64,000 nt of DNA from NCBI RefSeq assembly GCF_011065895.1, contig NZ_JAALCR010000006.1:124001-188000 (forward strand). Reading direction: 5' to 3'. The stretch comes from Paludisphaera rhizosphaerae (GTDB lineage Bacteria > Planctomycetota > Planctomycetia > Isosphaerales > Isosphaeraceae). Below are positions 42,901 to 51,635 of this stretch, in pieces; positions within the stretch are counted from its first letter, which is position 1; the number at the start of each line of letters is the position of its first letter. A program made the position numbers and the translations under genes. The notes under the pieces are model-generated. The model did not search any database and was not told the origin of the DNA. It saw nothing but the letters and a program-made list of their open reading frames with translations.

Positions 42901-43009
42901 ACGGCCCGGCCCCTATGGAGTAGGCGGCCCGGTCCAAGGGCTCGAAGTAAAGCCCCCCGGCGATGAGCCCGCGGAGGTCGTCGTAGATCCGGGCTCGGCG
43001 TTCGTCCAC
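39992..43009 (-). CDS. Fused FAD-binding / 4Fe-4S oxidoreductase (GlcD-GlcF-like)
   Basis: The 1,005-residue product combines a VAO-type FAD domain ('LHPRGAATDTGGGALGEGLI', 'SEAATLGGTIAVDAAGSRSC', 'LLCGSEGSLAMIVRATLRTV') with a C-terminal Fe-S part. The Fe-S part has two ferredoxin-like clusters ('CNGCGICRSEEPSLRMCPSF', 'CIHCKLCQSECPAGVD') and CCG-type heterodisulfide-reductase-like modules ('GYHQPCHLRALDVG', 'DRGCSGMGGTFGLR', 'TECGACRIQMEQGT'). Proteins of this layout oxidise 2-hydroxy acids such as D-lactate or glycolate and pass electrons to the quinone pool. GTG start at 43,009. Substrate is not predictable here. Confidence 0.88.
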   Translation of the reverse strand: MDERRARIYDDLRGLIAGGLYFEPLDRAAYSIGAGPFEIDPLGAVAPLTVEDAATLARYATENNLTLHPRGAATDTGGGALGEGLIVDFSRHLRRVLTINEDWVEAEAGVVVDDLNTRLAPLGRRLEPTPAASEAATLGGTIAVDAAGSRSCKFGTFGRQVERLGVVFAQGETADVGREPWPDFEDEPADFKELVVQKLHRIHKRRRAVWELRPDAHPPDLRDRERVGYDLAAMSDDGVDLARLLCGSEGSLAMIVRATLRTVPLPTATIVVLLPFVRLADAAGCVPFLIGGDTSPSACDLYDWRSVSLARDVEPLIREHVGESVESLMVVEFEADSSADVTAKARLLIEKARRTGLLSADPATIHRRGDCEQMVRLRKRIEPLFQRGRGRSAPSPVVEGVSVPVERLAPAIRSLQEVLRSRDLTWSLDVFAAEGRIRMRPFLDPSDAAARAGLDDLAAEFFDVVLAAGGSIASGRGLGLARTHLSARRLGEPSRISRDVKDAFDPARLLNPGNVVDDSSVARPLKVYPSSPSVADAPPSDVGSGGFAVQPDSTTVPAEGVILPVLRWPGDDLATVASACNGCGICRSEEPSLRMCPSFRAFGEEAAAPRGQANLVRQAAAGRLDPRSWGSEEFLAKAAYCIHCKLCQSECPAGVDVSSLVMEAKAAYVEEHGLAPGDWVFARVEMWARLASRFPLISNYLMSRRGARWLLERTFGVSRRRVLPPVRRTPFTVRAARLGLHKPRPSRPGPRVAYFVDLYANYYDHELAESAVGVLQQAGVNVYIPPSQRSSGIAPLVVGDVDHARELALRNLRALGDAVRDGYTVVCSDPTAALMLRQEYIKLTDDLDADLVARATMDLGQYLRGLDARGQLPPSTEPVRAKVGYHQPCHLRALDVGQPGLDLLGRIPELDLEYIDRGCSGMGGTFGLRTHQFRASLRAGRGLHRRMMDEDIEIGATECGACRIQMEQGTTKRTVHPVKLLALSYGLNPSLRLHLKDPKPRHAMS

Positions 43010-43049
43010 GTCCGTTCCATGGGGTCGAGTCGAGAGGATGCGGTGACGT

Positions 43050-43586
43050 TCAGGTCGCGTCGGGCATCGGCCCGCCTGCGGGGTCGGTACCGCCAGGCTC
43101 GACTGAGGCTTCGCGCGACTTCGATTCCTCGGCCCGGCTCGGCTCTCGACGATACCGGTTGGCGACGGCCGGGTCGAACCAACGGAACCGCCGGCCGCGA
43201 TTGACTCCCGGCCCGCGGAGCTGGCTTCCGCAGCGATAGCAGACGACCGCGTCTGGCATCAGGCGATAAAACACCAGGTCTAGGAGCACGGACGCCCCCA
43301 ATGCCAGATAGGCCGACTGCCGACTCCCATAATACCAGACAACGAGGCTCACCGCGAAACCCGCCAGCACGATCGCCAGACCGATCTCCTGGGGGAAGTC
43401 CTTGAGGACGTACAGGTCGGCCGAGGCGCAGAGGGGACAGGCCGTCGGCCTGCCGACGGCGTCGAACGAACCGGGAGCCAGGTCCCGGCCGGTCCGACAA
43501 TGACTGCAGAACGCCTGAGGGGCCGATTCCACCCCGTCGACGTGGTCGATCATCCGACACTGCGAACACTCGAACGTCAAATCCAT
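43050..43586 (-). CDS. Zinc-ribbon membrane protein, unknown function
   Basis: The 178-residue product has CxxC pairs near residues 9 and 30 ('CSQC', 'CSHC'), again 'CPLC', and 'CYRCGSQ' near residue 118, with two hydrophobic segments between ('IGLAIVLAGFAVSLVVWYYG'). It may be a redox or metal-sensing membrane protein. ATG at 43,586 is used; a TTG at 43,604 would add six residues. It lies 40 bp upstream of the oxidoreductase gene on the same strand and may be co-transcribed. Confidence 0.7.
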   Translation of the reverse strand: MDLTFECSQCRMIDHVDGVESAPQAFCSHCRTGRDLAPGSFDAVGRPTACPLCASADLYVLKDFPQEIGLAIVLAGFAVSLVVWYYGSRQSAYLALGASVLLDLVFYRLMPDAVVCYRCGSQLRGPGVNRGRRFRWFDPAVANRYRREPSRAEESKSREASVEPGGTDPAGGPMPDAT

Positions 43587-43706
43587 CGGCCGATCGGCCC
43601 CCAATTGACGCCGCGTCCTGACTCCAGCTTCATATCAATCTTCGCACGGCGGGGCCCGATTCGCGAGCGAAAGACGCTTGATCGGGCGTTTTGGCCTGGG
43701 GGCGTC

Positions 43707-44303
43707 TCAACGCCGCGAGCCGAAGATCAACGACATGACCTCCGAGCGCGTGGCCGGGTTGTCCTTGAATCCTCCCCGTACGGCGCTGGTGACGAACGAA
43801 CTGTCCGGCTTTTCCACGCCTCGAATGGTCATGCAGCTATGGCTGGCTTCGATCACAACGGCGACGCCCCGGGCCCCCAACTCTTTCATAAGGAGGTCGG
43901 CGACTTCCTGGGTCAAACGCTCCTGAAGCTGAGGCCGCTTGGAGAGGACGTCGATCACGCGGGGGATCTTCGAGAGCCCGACGACCTTGCCGTTGGGGAT
44001 GTACGCCACGTGCGCCTGGCCGATCACCGGCAGCAGATGGTGCTCGCAGAAGCTGACCAGGCGGATGTCCCGGACCAGCACCATCTCATCGCAGCGCTGG
44101 GTGAACAGCTTCGTAAGGTGGACGCGAGGATCTTGATGCAGGCCCTGGAAGACCTCGGCGTACATCCGGGCCACGCGGTCGGGCGTTTCCAGCAACCCTT
44201 CGCGGTCGGGATCTTCACCCACAGCCAGCAGAATCTCGCGGACGGCCCGCTGAATGCGGTCCATGTCGATCGGGTGGGACGGAGCGGGAGAGGGCTCGGG
44301 CAT
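43707..44303 (-). CDS. folE: GTP cyclohydrolase I
   Basis: FolE makes dihydroneopterin triphosphate from GTP, the first step of folate and the queuosine precursor route. The 198-residue product shows '[20 protein letters not shown]', '[20 protein letters not shown]' (zinc Cys and His), '[20 protein letters not shown]' and '[20 protein letters not shown]' (second Cys). The start at 44,303 is chosen because the upstream frame is Arg/Pro-rich and runs through palindromic repeats. Confidence 0.96.
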   Translation of the reverse strand: MPEPSPAPSHPIDMDRIQRAVREILLAVGEDPDREGLLETPDRVARMYAEVFQGLHQDPRVHLTKLFTQRCDEMVLVRDIRLVSFCEHHLLPVIGQAHVAYIPNGKVVGLSKIPRVIDVLSKRPQLQERLTQEVADLLMKELGARGVAVVIEASHSCMTIRGVEKPDSSFVTSAVRGGFKDNPATRSEVMSLIFGSRR

Positions 44304-44357
44304 GGGCTTGAAGGGCTTTCTGGGGAGGGAGACGGAATGCCGGCGGCGATTGAATTT

Positions 44358-44515
44358 CCCTCTCCCGTCGGGAGAGGGTGGCCCGCAGGGCGGGGTGAGG
44401 GTCGTTGGATGGTAAGCATAGCCTGGGCTTCTGGCATGCTCGACCGATGTGCCCCCCCGCGATCCGACGACCCTCACCTGCCGCTGCGCGGCAGCCCTCT
44501 CCCGGTGGGAGAGGG
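44358..44515. repeat. Pair of inverted REP-like palindromic elements
   Basis: Copy A (44,358-44,404) has the dyad ccctctcccgtcgggagagg and then gcccgcagggcggggtgagg. Copy B (44,468-44,515) is the inverted form, with cgaccctcacc and ccctctcccggtgggagagg. Such pairs are dispersed extragenic palindromes. Together with flanking sequence they fill the roughly 317-bp gap between folE and the LON-domain gene. Confidence 0.7.
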
Positions 44516-44620
44516 AACCGGCACCGCCTTCGGCTTTGAGGTGCGTGCGTCGGATGTCACGAGATCCGCAAACCTTCTTTCTAGGTCCCGCACTGACGGA
44601 AATCAAGTTCAACCGTTGGT

Positions 44621-45256
44621 TCAATTCGCGCTGAACGGCGGCGGGAACGGGCGGTTGGAGGGGATGTCCAGGAGGCGGCGGCGGATGGCGGCGACGCGGG
44701 CCTCGACGGACGCCTCGGCAAGCATCCGCTGCTTCCAGTCGGCGGGAGCGGAGAGGGCGTGGGCGATCACGTCGGCCATTGCGCCCAGGGTGTCGGCCCG
44801 CAGCAGCAGCTCCATCAACTCTGCGTCGACGCCCGTCGCCTGCCGAAGCAGTTCGACGAGTTCGGTGCGCGGGATCATCTCGTCGCCAGGGGCTGGGACG
44901 TCCTCGATCAGTTCGACCTCGGCGATGCGGTACGGCTGGTCGTCGTCGGTCTCCCGGAGCAAGCGGACCCGTTTACGGCCCAGCAGCAGGATGTTGAACC
45001 GGCCGTCGGCGAGGCGCTCATCGTGGATAATCCGGCCGAGGCAGCCGACCTGTTCGATCGGAGGCCGGGGGCCGCCGTCTCCCAGGAGGCGGACCATGGC
45101 GATCAGCCGGTCTCCCGCCAGCGCGTGTTCGGTCATCGCCCGATAGCGCGGCTCGAAGATGTGCAGCGGCGCCACCGTATGCGGGAACATCACGAACCCC
45201 GGCAGCGGGAAGAGCCTCGCCCGCCCGGAGAAGCCTTTCAGGTCCAGGTCGTCCAT
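44621..45256 (-). CDS. LON-domain (Lon N-terminal-like) protein
   Basis: The 211-residue product matches the N-terminal substrate-recognition domain of Lon: '[20 protein letters not shown]' and '[20 protein letters not shown]', then '[20 protein letters not shown]'. There is no ATPase or protease domain. It may act as an adaptor in protein quality control. The gene is divergent from nth. ATG at 45,256 (MDDLDLKGF) is used. Confidence 0.88.
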   Translation of the reverse strand: MDDLDLKGFSGRARLFPLPGFVMFPHTVAPLHIFEPRYRAMTEHALAGDRLIAMVRLLGDGGPRPPIEQVGCLGRIIHDERLADGRFNILLLGRKRVRLLRETDDDQPYRIAEVELIEDVPAPGDEMIPRTELVELLRQATGVDAELMELLLRADTLGAMADVIAHALSAPADWKQRMLAEASVEARVAAIRRRLLDIPSNRPFPPPFSAN

Positions 45257-45343
45257 CCCTCCATCTTGACATCCGCCCCGTTTCGACGCCACATTCAACG
45301 CCCCGGATCGCCCGGACCGGCGGATCGACCGAACGGAGGCCCG

Positions 45344-46015
45344 ATGGCTCGCAAGAAGGATGCTGCGGCGGTCGACCCCACGACCCAGGCCCGTCGCGTC
45401 GTCAAGTCTCTGAAGCTCGCCTACCCCGAGGCCACCTGCGCTCTGGTCCACGACGGGCCGTTCCAACTGCTGGTCGCCACGATTCTCTCCGCCCAGTGCA
45501 CCGACGCCCGGGTGAACATGGTTACCCCTGAGCTCTTCCGCCGCTTCCCCGACGCCCGCTCGCTGGCGGCCGCCGAGCGAGGCGAGGTTGAGGAGGTCAT
45601 TCGTTCCACCGGATTCTTCCGGGCCAAGGCGAAGAACCTGCAAGGGATGGCTGCAGCGCTCGACGAGAAATACGGCGGCGAGGTCCCCCGCAACCTGGAC
45701 GCACTCACCGCCCTTCCCGGCGTCGGCCGCAAGACGGCCAACGTGGTGCTGGGAACGGCCTTCGGCCTGGCGACCGGCGTGGTCGTCGACACCCACGTCA
45801 AACGCCTCGCCTACCGACTCGGCCTGACGACCCGCCGCGACCCCGTGCAGGTCGAACGCGACCTGATGGCCGAGGTCCCCCGCAAGGAATGGGTCGACCT
45901 CAGCCACCGCCTGATCCAACTCGGCCGCCGCTCCTGCCTGGCCCGCAAGCCCCGATGCTCCACCTGCCCCATGATCGAGATCTGCCCGAGGCTGGGCGTG
46001 ACCTCCAGCGCCTAG
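45344..46015 (+). CDS. nth: Endonuclease III (DNA glycosylase/AP lyase)
   Basis: Nth removes oxidised pyrimidines in base excision repair. The 223-residue product shows the start of the core 'QLLVATILSAQCTDARVNMV' and HhH 'LPGVGRKTANVVLGTAFG' with the catalytic Lys. It also has Asp in 'GVVVDTHVKRLAYRL' and the FeS cysteines in 'CLARKPRCSTCPMIEICP'. ggagg precedes the ATG at 45,344. Confidence 0.96.
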   Translation: MARKKDAAAVDPTTQARRVVKSLKLAYPEATCALVHDGPFQLLVATILSAQCTDARVNMVTPELFRRFPDARSLAAAERGEVEEVIRSTGFFRAKAKNLQGMAAALDEKYGGEVPRNLDALTALPGVGRKTANVVLGTAFGLATGVVVDTHVKRLAYRLGLTTRRDPVQVERDLMAEVPRKEWVDLSHRLIQLGRRSCLARKPRCSTCPMIEICPRLGVTSSA

Positions 46016-46048
46016 CTGGGGATCGATCGGCGAGGACGACTTCACCAG

Positions 46049-48502
46049 TCACCGGCCGACCGCGTTCGCCTCGGCCTCCGGCCGTTCGAGGGGCGGGAGC
46101 TTCAACGCCTTCTCAACCTCCAGGACCGCGACCGCCAGCATGCCAAGACAGCGCTTCTGAAGGTCGAAGAGCCGGTCGCTCGCGCCCGAGATCGCGTCCA
46201 TGAGTTCTCCGATCTCCTTGGAGTCGGGGACGCGTTCCAGGATGAATTTCCCGATCGTCATGCCTTCGCGGGCGTGTTCGAACGGGTAGTCGATTCCGAT
46301 CGGCAGCCGGCTCCGGAATCGCGTGAGGTCGTCGTTCAGCGTCTGCCCTGCGCGGAGGATCGCGTTGATCAGGGGCTCGTTCTTTTCGTTGTTCCCGGAA
46401 TGGAACTTCTGGAGCAGGCGGGCAAGGGCCGATGCGGACCTCTGGGCGGGGGGGATCTCCTGGACGGCTTTCGCCAGGAGGGACGCGCAGGGATAGGCCC
46501 GCCGGGCGTCGTCGCGGATTGCGGCTCCATCCGGGATCCGTTCCTGGACCGCCGGGAGTTCCAGGAGCGAGAGGCCCAACTCGATCCGCCGGGCCGCCGC
46601 GTTGGAGAACGGTTCGAGGCTTGAGTGGAGGGCCTGGATCGAGGCGTCACAGCGGGCGATGGTCGCTTCGGCCTCGGCACGATCCCTGCCGTGGGAATCG
46701 AAGTCCCCCGGACGCGGGCGGCCGTTCGCCCTCCACATGGCGAGCGCCGCGGCGGCCGTTGAGGCCTTCGTCGTCATCTCGTTCCATCGCCCCAGAGCGG
46801 CGAGGTTATCCTCGGCCGCCGCGGCGAGCGTCCTCCGCGCATCGATCAGGCCGGTCTTGGCCGCCTTCGGGTCGGCCGGTGGGCGGGGAAGCTCTCCGTT
46901 CAGGGGGAGCGGCTGGACCAGGCTGAAGGCATCCAGGAAGAGCCGGTCGAAGGCCTCGCTCCCCTGGTGCGCCTCGGCCTGGGTGTCGATGAGGTCGGAG
47001 ACGGGGACGAGTTGTTCCTTGCTGATCGCGTTGCCCAAAACGCTGCGATAGTGCTGGTAGGTCGTCGCCCGGGACAGGCTGTCGAACTCGCGGAAGAGGT
47101 CGGTCGCGGGCCCTTGGAGGTGGAAGATTCCGGCCGCGTTATCCCGCTTCGCCTTCGCGATCCGGTCCTTATCGCAGGGGTGCGAGTCGAACAGTCCGGT
47201 CTTCGAATTCAGAGCCGCTTCGCGCACCATCGCCAGCATGGGCGGGGGGATCTGGGGGATGTTGGCGACGATCAGTCGGGGATAGTCGTCCGGCAGGCGA
47301 CGTTCCTGCCAGCAGCGGCCGAGATCGGCCTGGGCGCCCTGATTGGCCAGGCCCAACTCGCGGAGGCGGAGCGAGGTCGCGGCGAACGTCTCCGCCCCCA
47401 CCATCCTCGCCTCGTACCGATCGGCGTCGAATTCCTGCTGCCGGGACAGGAAGGAACTGACGATCGCGCCGACGTACATGAGGACCCAGAGGATCCGGCG
47501 GGTCAGCCAGACCATGAGCTTCGTCATCACCGCGATGACGAACATGTATCCCCCCTCCTCGATCCAGGCGTCGAGCGTTTCGTCCCAGGAGTCGCGCTCG
47601 TAGACCACGCGAGCGAACCAGACGTTGATCGACCGGATCAGGGTGTTCAGCCGCATCCCCGCCCCCTGCGAGAAGTGGCCGAACTCGTGGGCGAGCACGC
47701 CGGCGAACTGCGGCAGCGTGAGCCCGGCGACAAGCGGCAGCCCGATCGTCAGCTCCAGCCGTTTCCTCGGTGAGAGGGCCCCGCTCGCCAGGGCCGCCGA
47801 GGCGTTCACAGCGCAATCGACGTAGATGCACGTCGGCACGGGCGCTCGGACCGACTGGCAGATCCCGTCGACGAACGCGAACAGGAGGGGTTCCTTGGAG
47901 GGGTCCAGTTCCCGTCGCTTCGTCCGTTTCGCGGGGCTGGCGAACAGGGGCTTGAACATGAACGCGACGAGGAAGCTTCCGGCCACGAGCGGAGCCGCAT
48001 AGAGGAACAGGGCCGCCCTGGCGTTCCTCACGTTCTGAAAGATGACGAGGTTGTGGGTGGCGTGCCAGAGGACGGCCAGGGCCGCCGCCACGGCGAGGCC
48101 GACGTAGATCATCGGCAGGATCACCATCACCACGGCCACGATCAGGATCCAGAGTCGATACGTCCAGGTCGACCGGATGGGAGGTATCTCGCCTCGGAAC
48201 GCGGCCAGGATCTCGTGGGGCGTCCGGGTTTTCTGGGTCTTGAGCGACTCCTTGGCCGATTGGAGCGGTTCCGGCGCGGTGACGGTCCTGCGGACCCTGG
48301 CCTTGTTCACGGCCCCGGCTAGCTCATACGTCCCGGTCTCATCGTCCTCAACGGCCGAGGCGGCGACCTTTTCGACCTTCGCGGCAGATCCAGGGACGAG
48401 GATCGTCGCCTTGCACCGCGGGCATCTCCCTCGCCTCCCGGCGACCTCATCAGCCACCCGAAACGACGAGCCGCACTCGTCGCAATGGACCTCGATCGGC
48501 AT
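46049..48502 (-). CDS. Large zinc-ribbon membrane protein with M48-type metalloprotease domain
   Basis: The 817-residue product begins with a zinc ribbon ('CDECGSSFRVADEVAGRRGR', then CPRC). It has two to three membrane segments (about residues 105-205). The protease core with 'AGVLAHEFGHFSQGAGMRLN' (HExxH) is typical of M48 family enzymes (HtpX-like), followed by 'RQQEFDADRYEARMVG'. The C-terminal 400 residues are helical and unrecognised. It probably degrades membrane or envelope proteins. ggaggcg precedes the ATG at 48,502. Confidence 0.85.
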   Translation of the reverse strand: MPIEVHCDECGSSFRVADEVAGRRGRCPRCKATILVPGSAAKVEKVAASAVEDDETGTYELAGAVNKARVRRTVTAPEPLQSAKESLKTQKTRTPHEILAAFRGEIPPIRSTWTYRLWILIVAVVMVILPMIYVGLAVAAALAVLWHATHNLVIFQNVRNARAALFLYAAPLVAGSFLVAFMFKPLFASPAKRTKRRELDPSKEPLLFAFVDGICQSVRAPVPTCIYVDCAVNASAALASGALSPRKRLELTIGLPLVAGLTLPQFAGVLAHEFGHFSQGAGMRLNTLIRSINVWFARVVYERDSWDETLDAWIEEGGYMFVIAVMTKLMVWLTRRILWVLMYVGAIVSSFLSRQQEFDADRYEARMVGAETFAATSLRLRELGLANQGAQADLGRCWQERRLPDDYPRLIVANIPQIPPPMLAMVREAALNSKTGLFDSHPCDKDRIAKAKRDNAAGIFHLQGPATDLFREFDSLSRATTYQHYRSVLGNAISKEQLVPVSDLIDTQAEAHQGSEAFDRLFLDAFSLVQPLPLNGELPRPPADPKAAKTGLIDARRTLAAAAEDNLAALGRWNEMTTKASTAAAALAMWRANGRPRPGDFDSHGRDRAEAEATIARCDASIQALHSSLEPFSNAAARRIELGLSLLELPAVQERIPDGAAIRDDARRAYPCASLLAKAVQEIPPAQRSASALARLLQKFHSGNNEKNEPLINAILRAGQTLNDDLTRFRSRLPIGIDYPFEHAREGMTIGKFILERVPDSKEIGELMDAISGASDRLFDLQKRCLGMLAVAVLEVEKALKLPPLERPEAEANAVGR

Positions 48503-48672
48503 CGAACGCCTCCTCGCATCCCGACCCGTCGACTGTGGCACTCGCCGGTGCAAAATCGACGATGTAGTATCATCGATGTTGCACGGCATGGCCAGGGGCT
48601 GGCGTCTTCGGACTGCGGAAGGGGTCGGGATACGATCGGAGCCGGAGAGGAGAAACCTGCGCCCGGCGGCCG

Positions 48673-49758
48673 TCACGCCCGCTTGCGGCCGGCGTCTTCG
48701 CGAGCGAGGCGATTCTGGAGGAGGGCCAAGACGGCGGCTTCCTCGGGCTTGAGGTCGCCGATCGACTTCTTCATCTCGCGATCAGTCCGGGTGCGGAGGG
48801 CGTCGAGCATGGAGCCTTCCAGGTAGGCATCGAGCACCGCTGGGTGGACGTAGCACTTGCGGCAGACGCTGGGCGTGTTGCCGAGCCTCTCGGCCACGCG
48901 TTCCACGGCCTGGACGACGTTCCGCTTGGCCTGGGCGTCGCTGTCGAAAGCCTCGAACTCCTGGAGGGCCAGCGAGGCCAGCACGGTCCCCGCCCAGGTG
49001 CGGAAGTCCTTGGCGGTGAAGTCGGCGCCGGAGACTTCGCGGAGGTAGTCGTTCACGTCGGCCGAGCCGACGTGTTGCGGTTCGCCGTCGTCGTCGAGGT
49101 AGGTGAACAGCTCCTGCCCCGGCAGGTCCTGGCAGCGGGCGACGACCCGGGCGAGGCGACGGTCGCGGATCGAAATCCGATGCTTAACCCCGCTCTTTCC
49201 CTTGAACTGGAACTCGATCGTCGCACCTTCGACTTCGACGTGGCGGTTCCGCATGGTGGTCAGGCCGAACGACTTGTTGGTCCTGGCGTATTCCTCGTTG
49301 CCCACACGGATCAATGACCGCTCCAGGAGTTGCACGACGGCCGCCAGCACCTTGCGCCGGGGCATGCCGTCGAGCTTCAAGTCGGCGTCCGTCGCCTTGC
49401 GGATCTGTGGCAAGGCCAGCCCGAAGGCCGTCATCCGGCCGTACTTGGCGTCGTCGCGGACCTCTCGCCAGCGCGGGTGGTAACGGTACTGCTTCCTCCC
49501 TTTCTCGTCGCGGCCCGTGGCCTGAATGTGTCCCCGATCGGACGAGCAGATCCAGACGTCGACCCACGCGGGGGGGATCGCCAGCGACTTGATCCGCGCC
49601 AGCGTCTCATCGTCACGGACGGGCTTCCCCTCGGCGTCGAAATATCGGAACGCCTTGCCGGATCGCTTGCGAGCGATCCCCGGCTTCTCGTCGCTGACGT
49701 ACAGCAGCCCCGCCGCCTTCGCGGCCTGGGCCGGCTCTTCCAGGAGGTTCGTGCTCAT
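48673..49758 (-). CDS. DNA topoisomerase IB (bacterial type)
   Basis: The 361-residue product relaxes supercoils by a tyrosine mechanism. It shows 'IPPAWVDVWICSSDRGHIQA', then 'TGRDEKGRKQYRYHPRWREV', 'NRHVEVEGATIEFQFKGKSG', and the catalytic part 'DFTAKDFRTWAGTVLASLAL' with the Tyr in 'CRKCYVHPAVLDAYLEGSM'. ATG at 49,758 gives MSTNLLEEP. Typical of chromosomal bacterial type IB enzymes. Confidence 0.92.
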   Translation of the reverse strand: MSTNLLEEPAQAAKAAGLLYVSDEKPGIARKRSGKAFRYFDAEGKPVRDDETLARIKSLAIPPAWVDVWICSSDRGHIQATGRDEKGRKQYRYHPRWREVRDDAKYGRMTAFGLALPQIRKATDADLKLDGMPRRKVLAAVVQLLERSLIRVGNEEYARTNKSFGLTTMRNRHVEVEGATIEFQFKGKSGVKHRISIRDRRLARVVARCQDLPGQELFTYLDDDGEPQHVGSADVNDYLREVSGADFTAKDFRTWAGTVLASLALQEFEAFDSDAQAKRNVVQAVERVAERLGNTPSVCRKCYVHPAVLDAYLEGSMLDALRTRTDREMKKSIGDLKPEEAAVLALLQNRLAREDAGRKRA

Positions 49759-49879
49759 GAGAGAAGCCCCAGGCAAACCGGGCGCCGGAGCCACGTCGAT
49801 TCCGGCGTAGGTTGCACCCTGGGGCCGGCTTGACTTACTCTGGACGCAGACGATTCCACGCGGGGCGAAATGAGGTCGG

Positions 49880-50296
49880 ATGGCTCGGTCGTATGTGATG
49901 CTGGCGGTGGTGGCAGGGGTGGTGGTCGCGATCCATGCGATCGTCTACGGCCGTTTCCTGGCCGCCGTGAGGCAAGCCTGCAGGGCCGCCCAAAACCACG
50001 GCCTCCCCGACTGGCTCCCCGCCCAGGTGGAACGCGTCCGGGGACGGGCCTCGCGGTTCATCCTCGGCGGGGCGGTCGTCGCGATCGTCGCGGCGTTTCT
50101 GAGGATCGCGACGGACTCTCCCTGGAGCCTGGCGGCGGCGAGCTTCGCGGCTGGGTTCAACGCCGTCGCCTTCTTCGTCGAGTACGCCGGCTTCGTCGCC
50201 CTCCGCCGCCTCCGCGCCGAAATCCAGGCCCGCGCCTCCCGCCCCGCTGAGGCCCCCGCCCCATCTCCGCACGACCCGGAACCGATGTCGATATGA
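49880..50296 (+). CDS. Small membrane protein, partner of the MFS gene
   Basis: The 138-residue product has an N-terminal helix ('MLAVVAGVVVAIHAIVYGRF'), two further hydrophobic segments and a Pro-rich tail ending at ATGA, where the MFS gene begins. The 4-bp overlap indicates coupled translation. Function unknown. Confidence 0.7.
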   Translation: MARSYVMLAVVAGVVVAIHAIVYGRFLAAVRQACRAAQNHGLPDWLPAQVERVRGRASRFILGGAVVAIVAAFLRIATDSPWSLAAASFAAGFNAVAFFVEYAGFVALRRLRAEIQARASRPAEAPAPSPHDPEPMSI

Positions 50297-51567
50297 GCGA
50301 AGCAACGACCGTGGAAGCGAACCCCTCGCAGACACCCTCCTCCGCCCCGTCTTCGTCCCGCTCGCCGCTGGGTCTGGTGGTTTTGATCGTCCTGATCGAC
50401 CTGCTGGGCTTCTCGCTGGTGATGCCGCTGCTGGGGCCGTTGGGCGAGCGCTTCGGCCTGGGGGGCTGGCGGACGGGCCTGTTGTTCGCCGCTTTCCCCA
50501 TCTGCCAGCTCATCGCAGGGCCGATTCTGGGGCGACTCAGCGACCGTCACGGCCGACGGCCTGTGCTCGTCTTCAGCCAGCTCGGGACGGCGATCTCGTT
50601 CGTGATCCTCGGCCTGGCTCGAGACTTCCCGACGCTCCTGATCGGTCGGATGCTCGACGGCCTTTCCGGCGGCAACATCATGGTCGCGCAGGCGTACGTC
50701 GCCGACGTGACACGCCCCGAGGACCGCGCCCGCGGGATGGGGATGATCGGCATGGCCTTCGGCCTGGGGTTCGTGCTGGGGCCGTTGATCGGCGGGCTCC
50801 TGCTAGAGTTGCCGGTCGGGCCTGAGTGGTCGCATCGCGTGCCGTTCCTGGCGGCAGCGGTTTTCTCGTTCCTCGCCCTGGGGCTGGTGATCGCCAAACT
50901 CCCCGAGAGCCTCCCCTCCGGCTCCGCGCCCCGGCAGCAGGCTCGGGTGCTCTCCTGGCGAGGGCTGGCGGACGTCGTCCGGCTGGAAGGGGTCGCCCCG
51001 CTGGCGGTTTTGGCGTTCCTGTCGATCCTGGCCTGGGCGACGCTGGAGGGGACGTTCGCCGTCTTCCTGCAGCGTCGGATGAACTGGACCACGCGATCAG
51101 CGGCCTATGCGTTTGCGGCGGCCGGCTTTGTCTCGGCGCTCGTTCAGGGGGGCCTGATCCGGACATTGGTCACGAAGTTCGGCGAAATCCGCCTGATCCT
51201 GGCCGGCGGCGTGCTGGGGGCCCTGGGGTTCGCCCTGGCTGCTTCAATCTCCGGCGCGAGCGTCTTGCCGCTGGCCGCGGCGATCGTCCTGATGGCCGTC
51301 GGTTCAGGCTTGCTCGCACCTTCGATCACCGGCCTGCTCTCGCGGATCACCCCGGCGAGCGAGCAAGGGGCGGTTTTCGGAGCCCTGACCTCGATCCAGA
51401 CCGTCGCCCGGATCGCCAGCTACCTGACGGCCAACGTTCTGCTGGAACGGGTTTCGCTCTCCACGCCCTATGCCATCGCGGCCGGCGTTTATGCGATTGT
51501 GGTTCTGCTGGCCGTTGCAGCAGCCCCCCGGCTGGCCGACGCCCTCAGGCGATCAGCCCTCCAATGA
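50293..51567 (+). CDS. MFS drug-efflux-type transporter (TetA-like)
   Basis: The 424-residue product has twelve hydrophobic segments and MFS motifs: 'GRLSDRHGRRPVLVF' (motif A), 'IGRMLDGLSGGNIMVAQAYV' (motif B-like, with the D and R of the TetA group) and 'GMAFGLGFVLGPLIGG' (motif C of exporters). Probably an H+-antiporter that exports small compounds. Substrate unknown. Confidence 0.9.
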   Translation: MSEATTVEANPSQTPSSAPSSSRSPLGLVVLIVLIDLLGFSLVMPLLGPLGERFGLGGWRTGLLFAAFPICQLIAGPILGRLSDRHGRRPVLVFSQLGTAISFVILGLARDFPTLLIGRMLDGLSGGNIMVAQAYVADVTRPEDRARGMGMIGMAFGLGFVLGPLIGGLLLELPVGPEWSHRVPFLAAAVFSFLALGLVIAKLPESLPSGSAPRQQARVLSWRGLADVVRLEGVAPLAVLAFLSILAWATLEGTFAVFLQRRMNWTTRSAAYAFAAAGFVSALVQGGLIRTLVTKFGEIRLILAGGVLGALGFALAASISGASVLPLAAAIVLMAVGSGLLAPSITGLLSRITPASEQGAVFGALTSIQTVARIASYLTANVLLERVSLSTPYAIAAGVYAIVVLLAVAAAPRLADALRRSALQ

Positions 51568-51635
51568 TCCCTTCTTCTGGAGGGGGATGACCGCCGTCGG
51601 CTTCGATCGATGAGGCCGACGGCGCTCGGTTGGGG

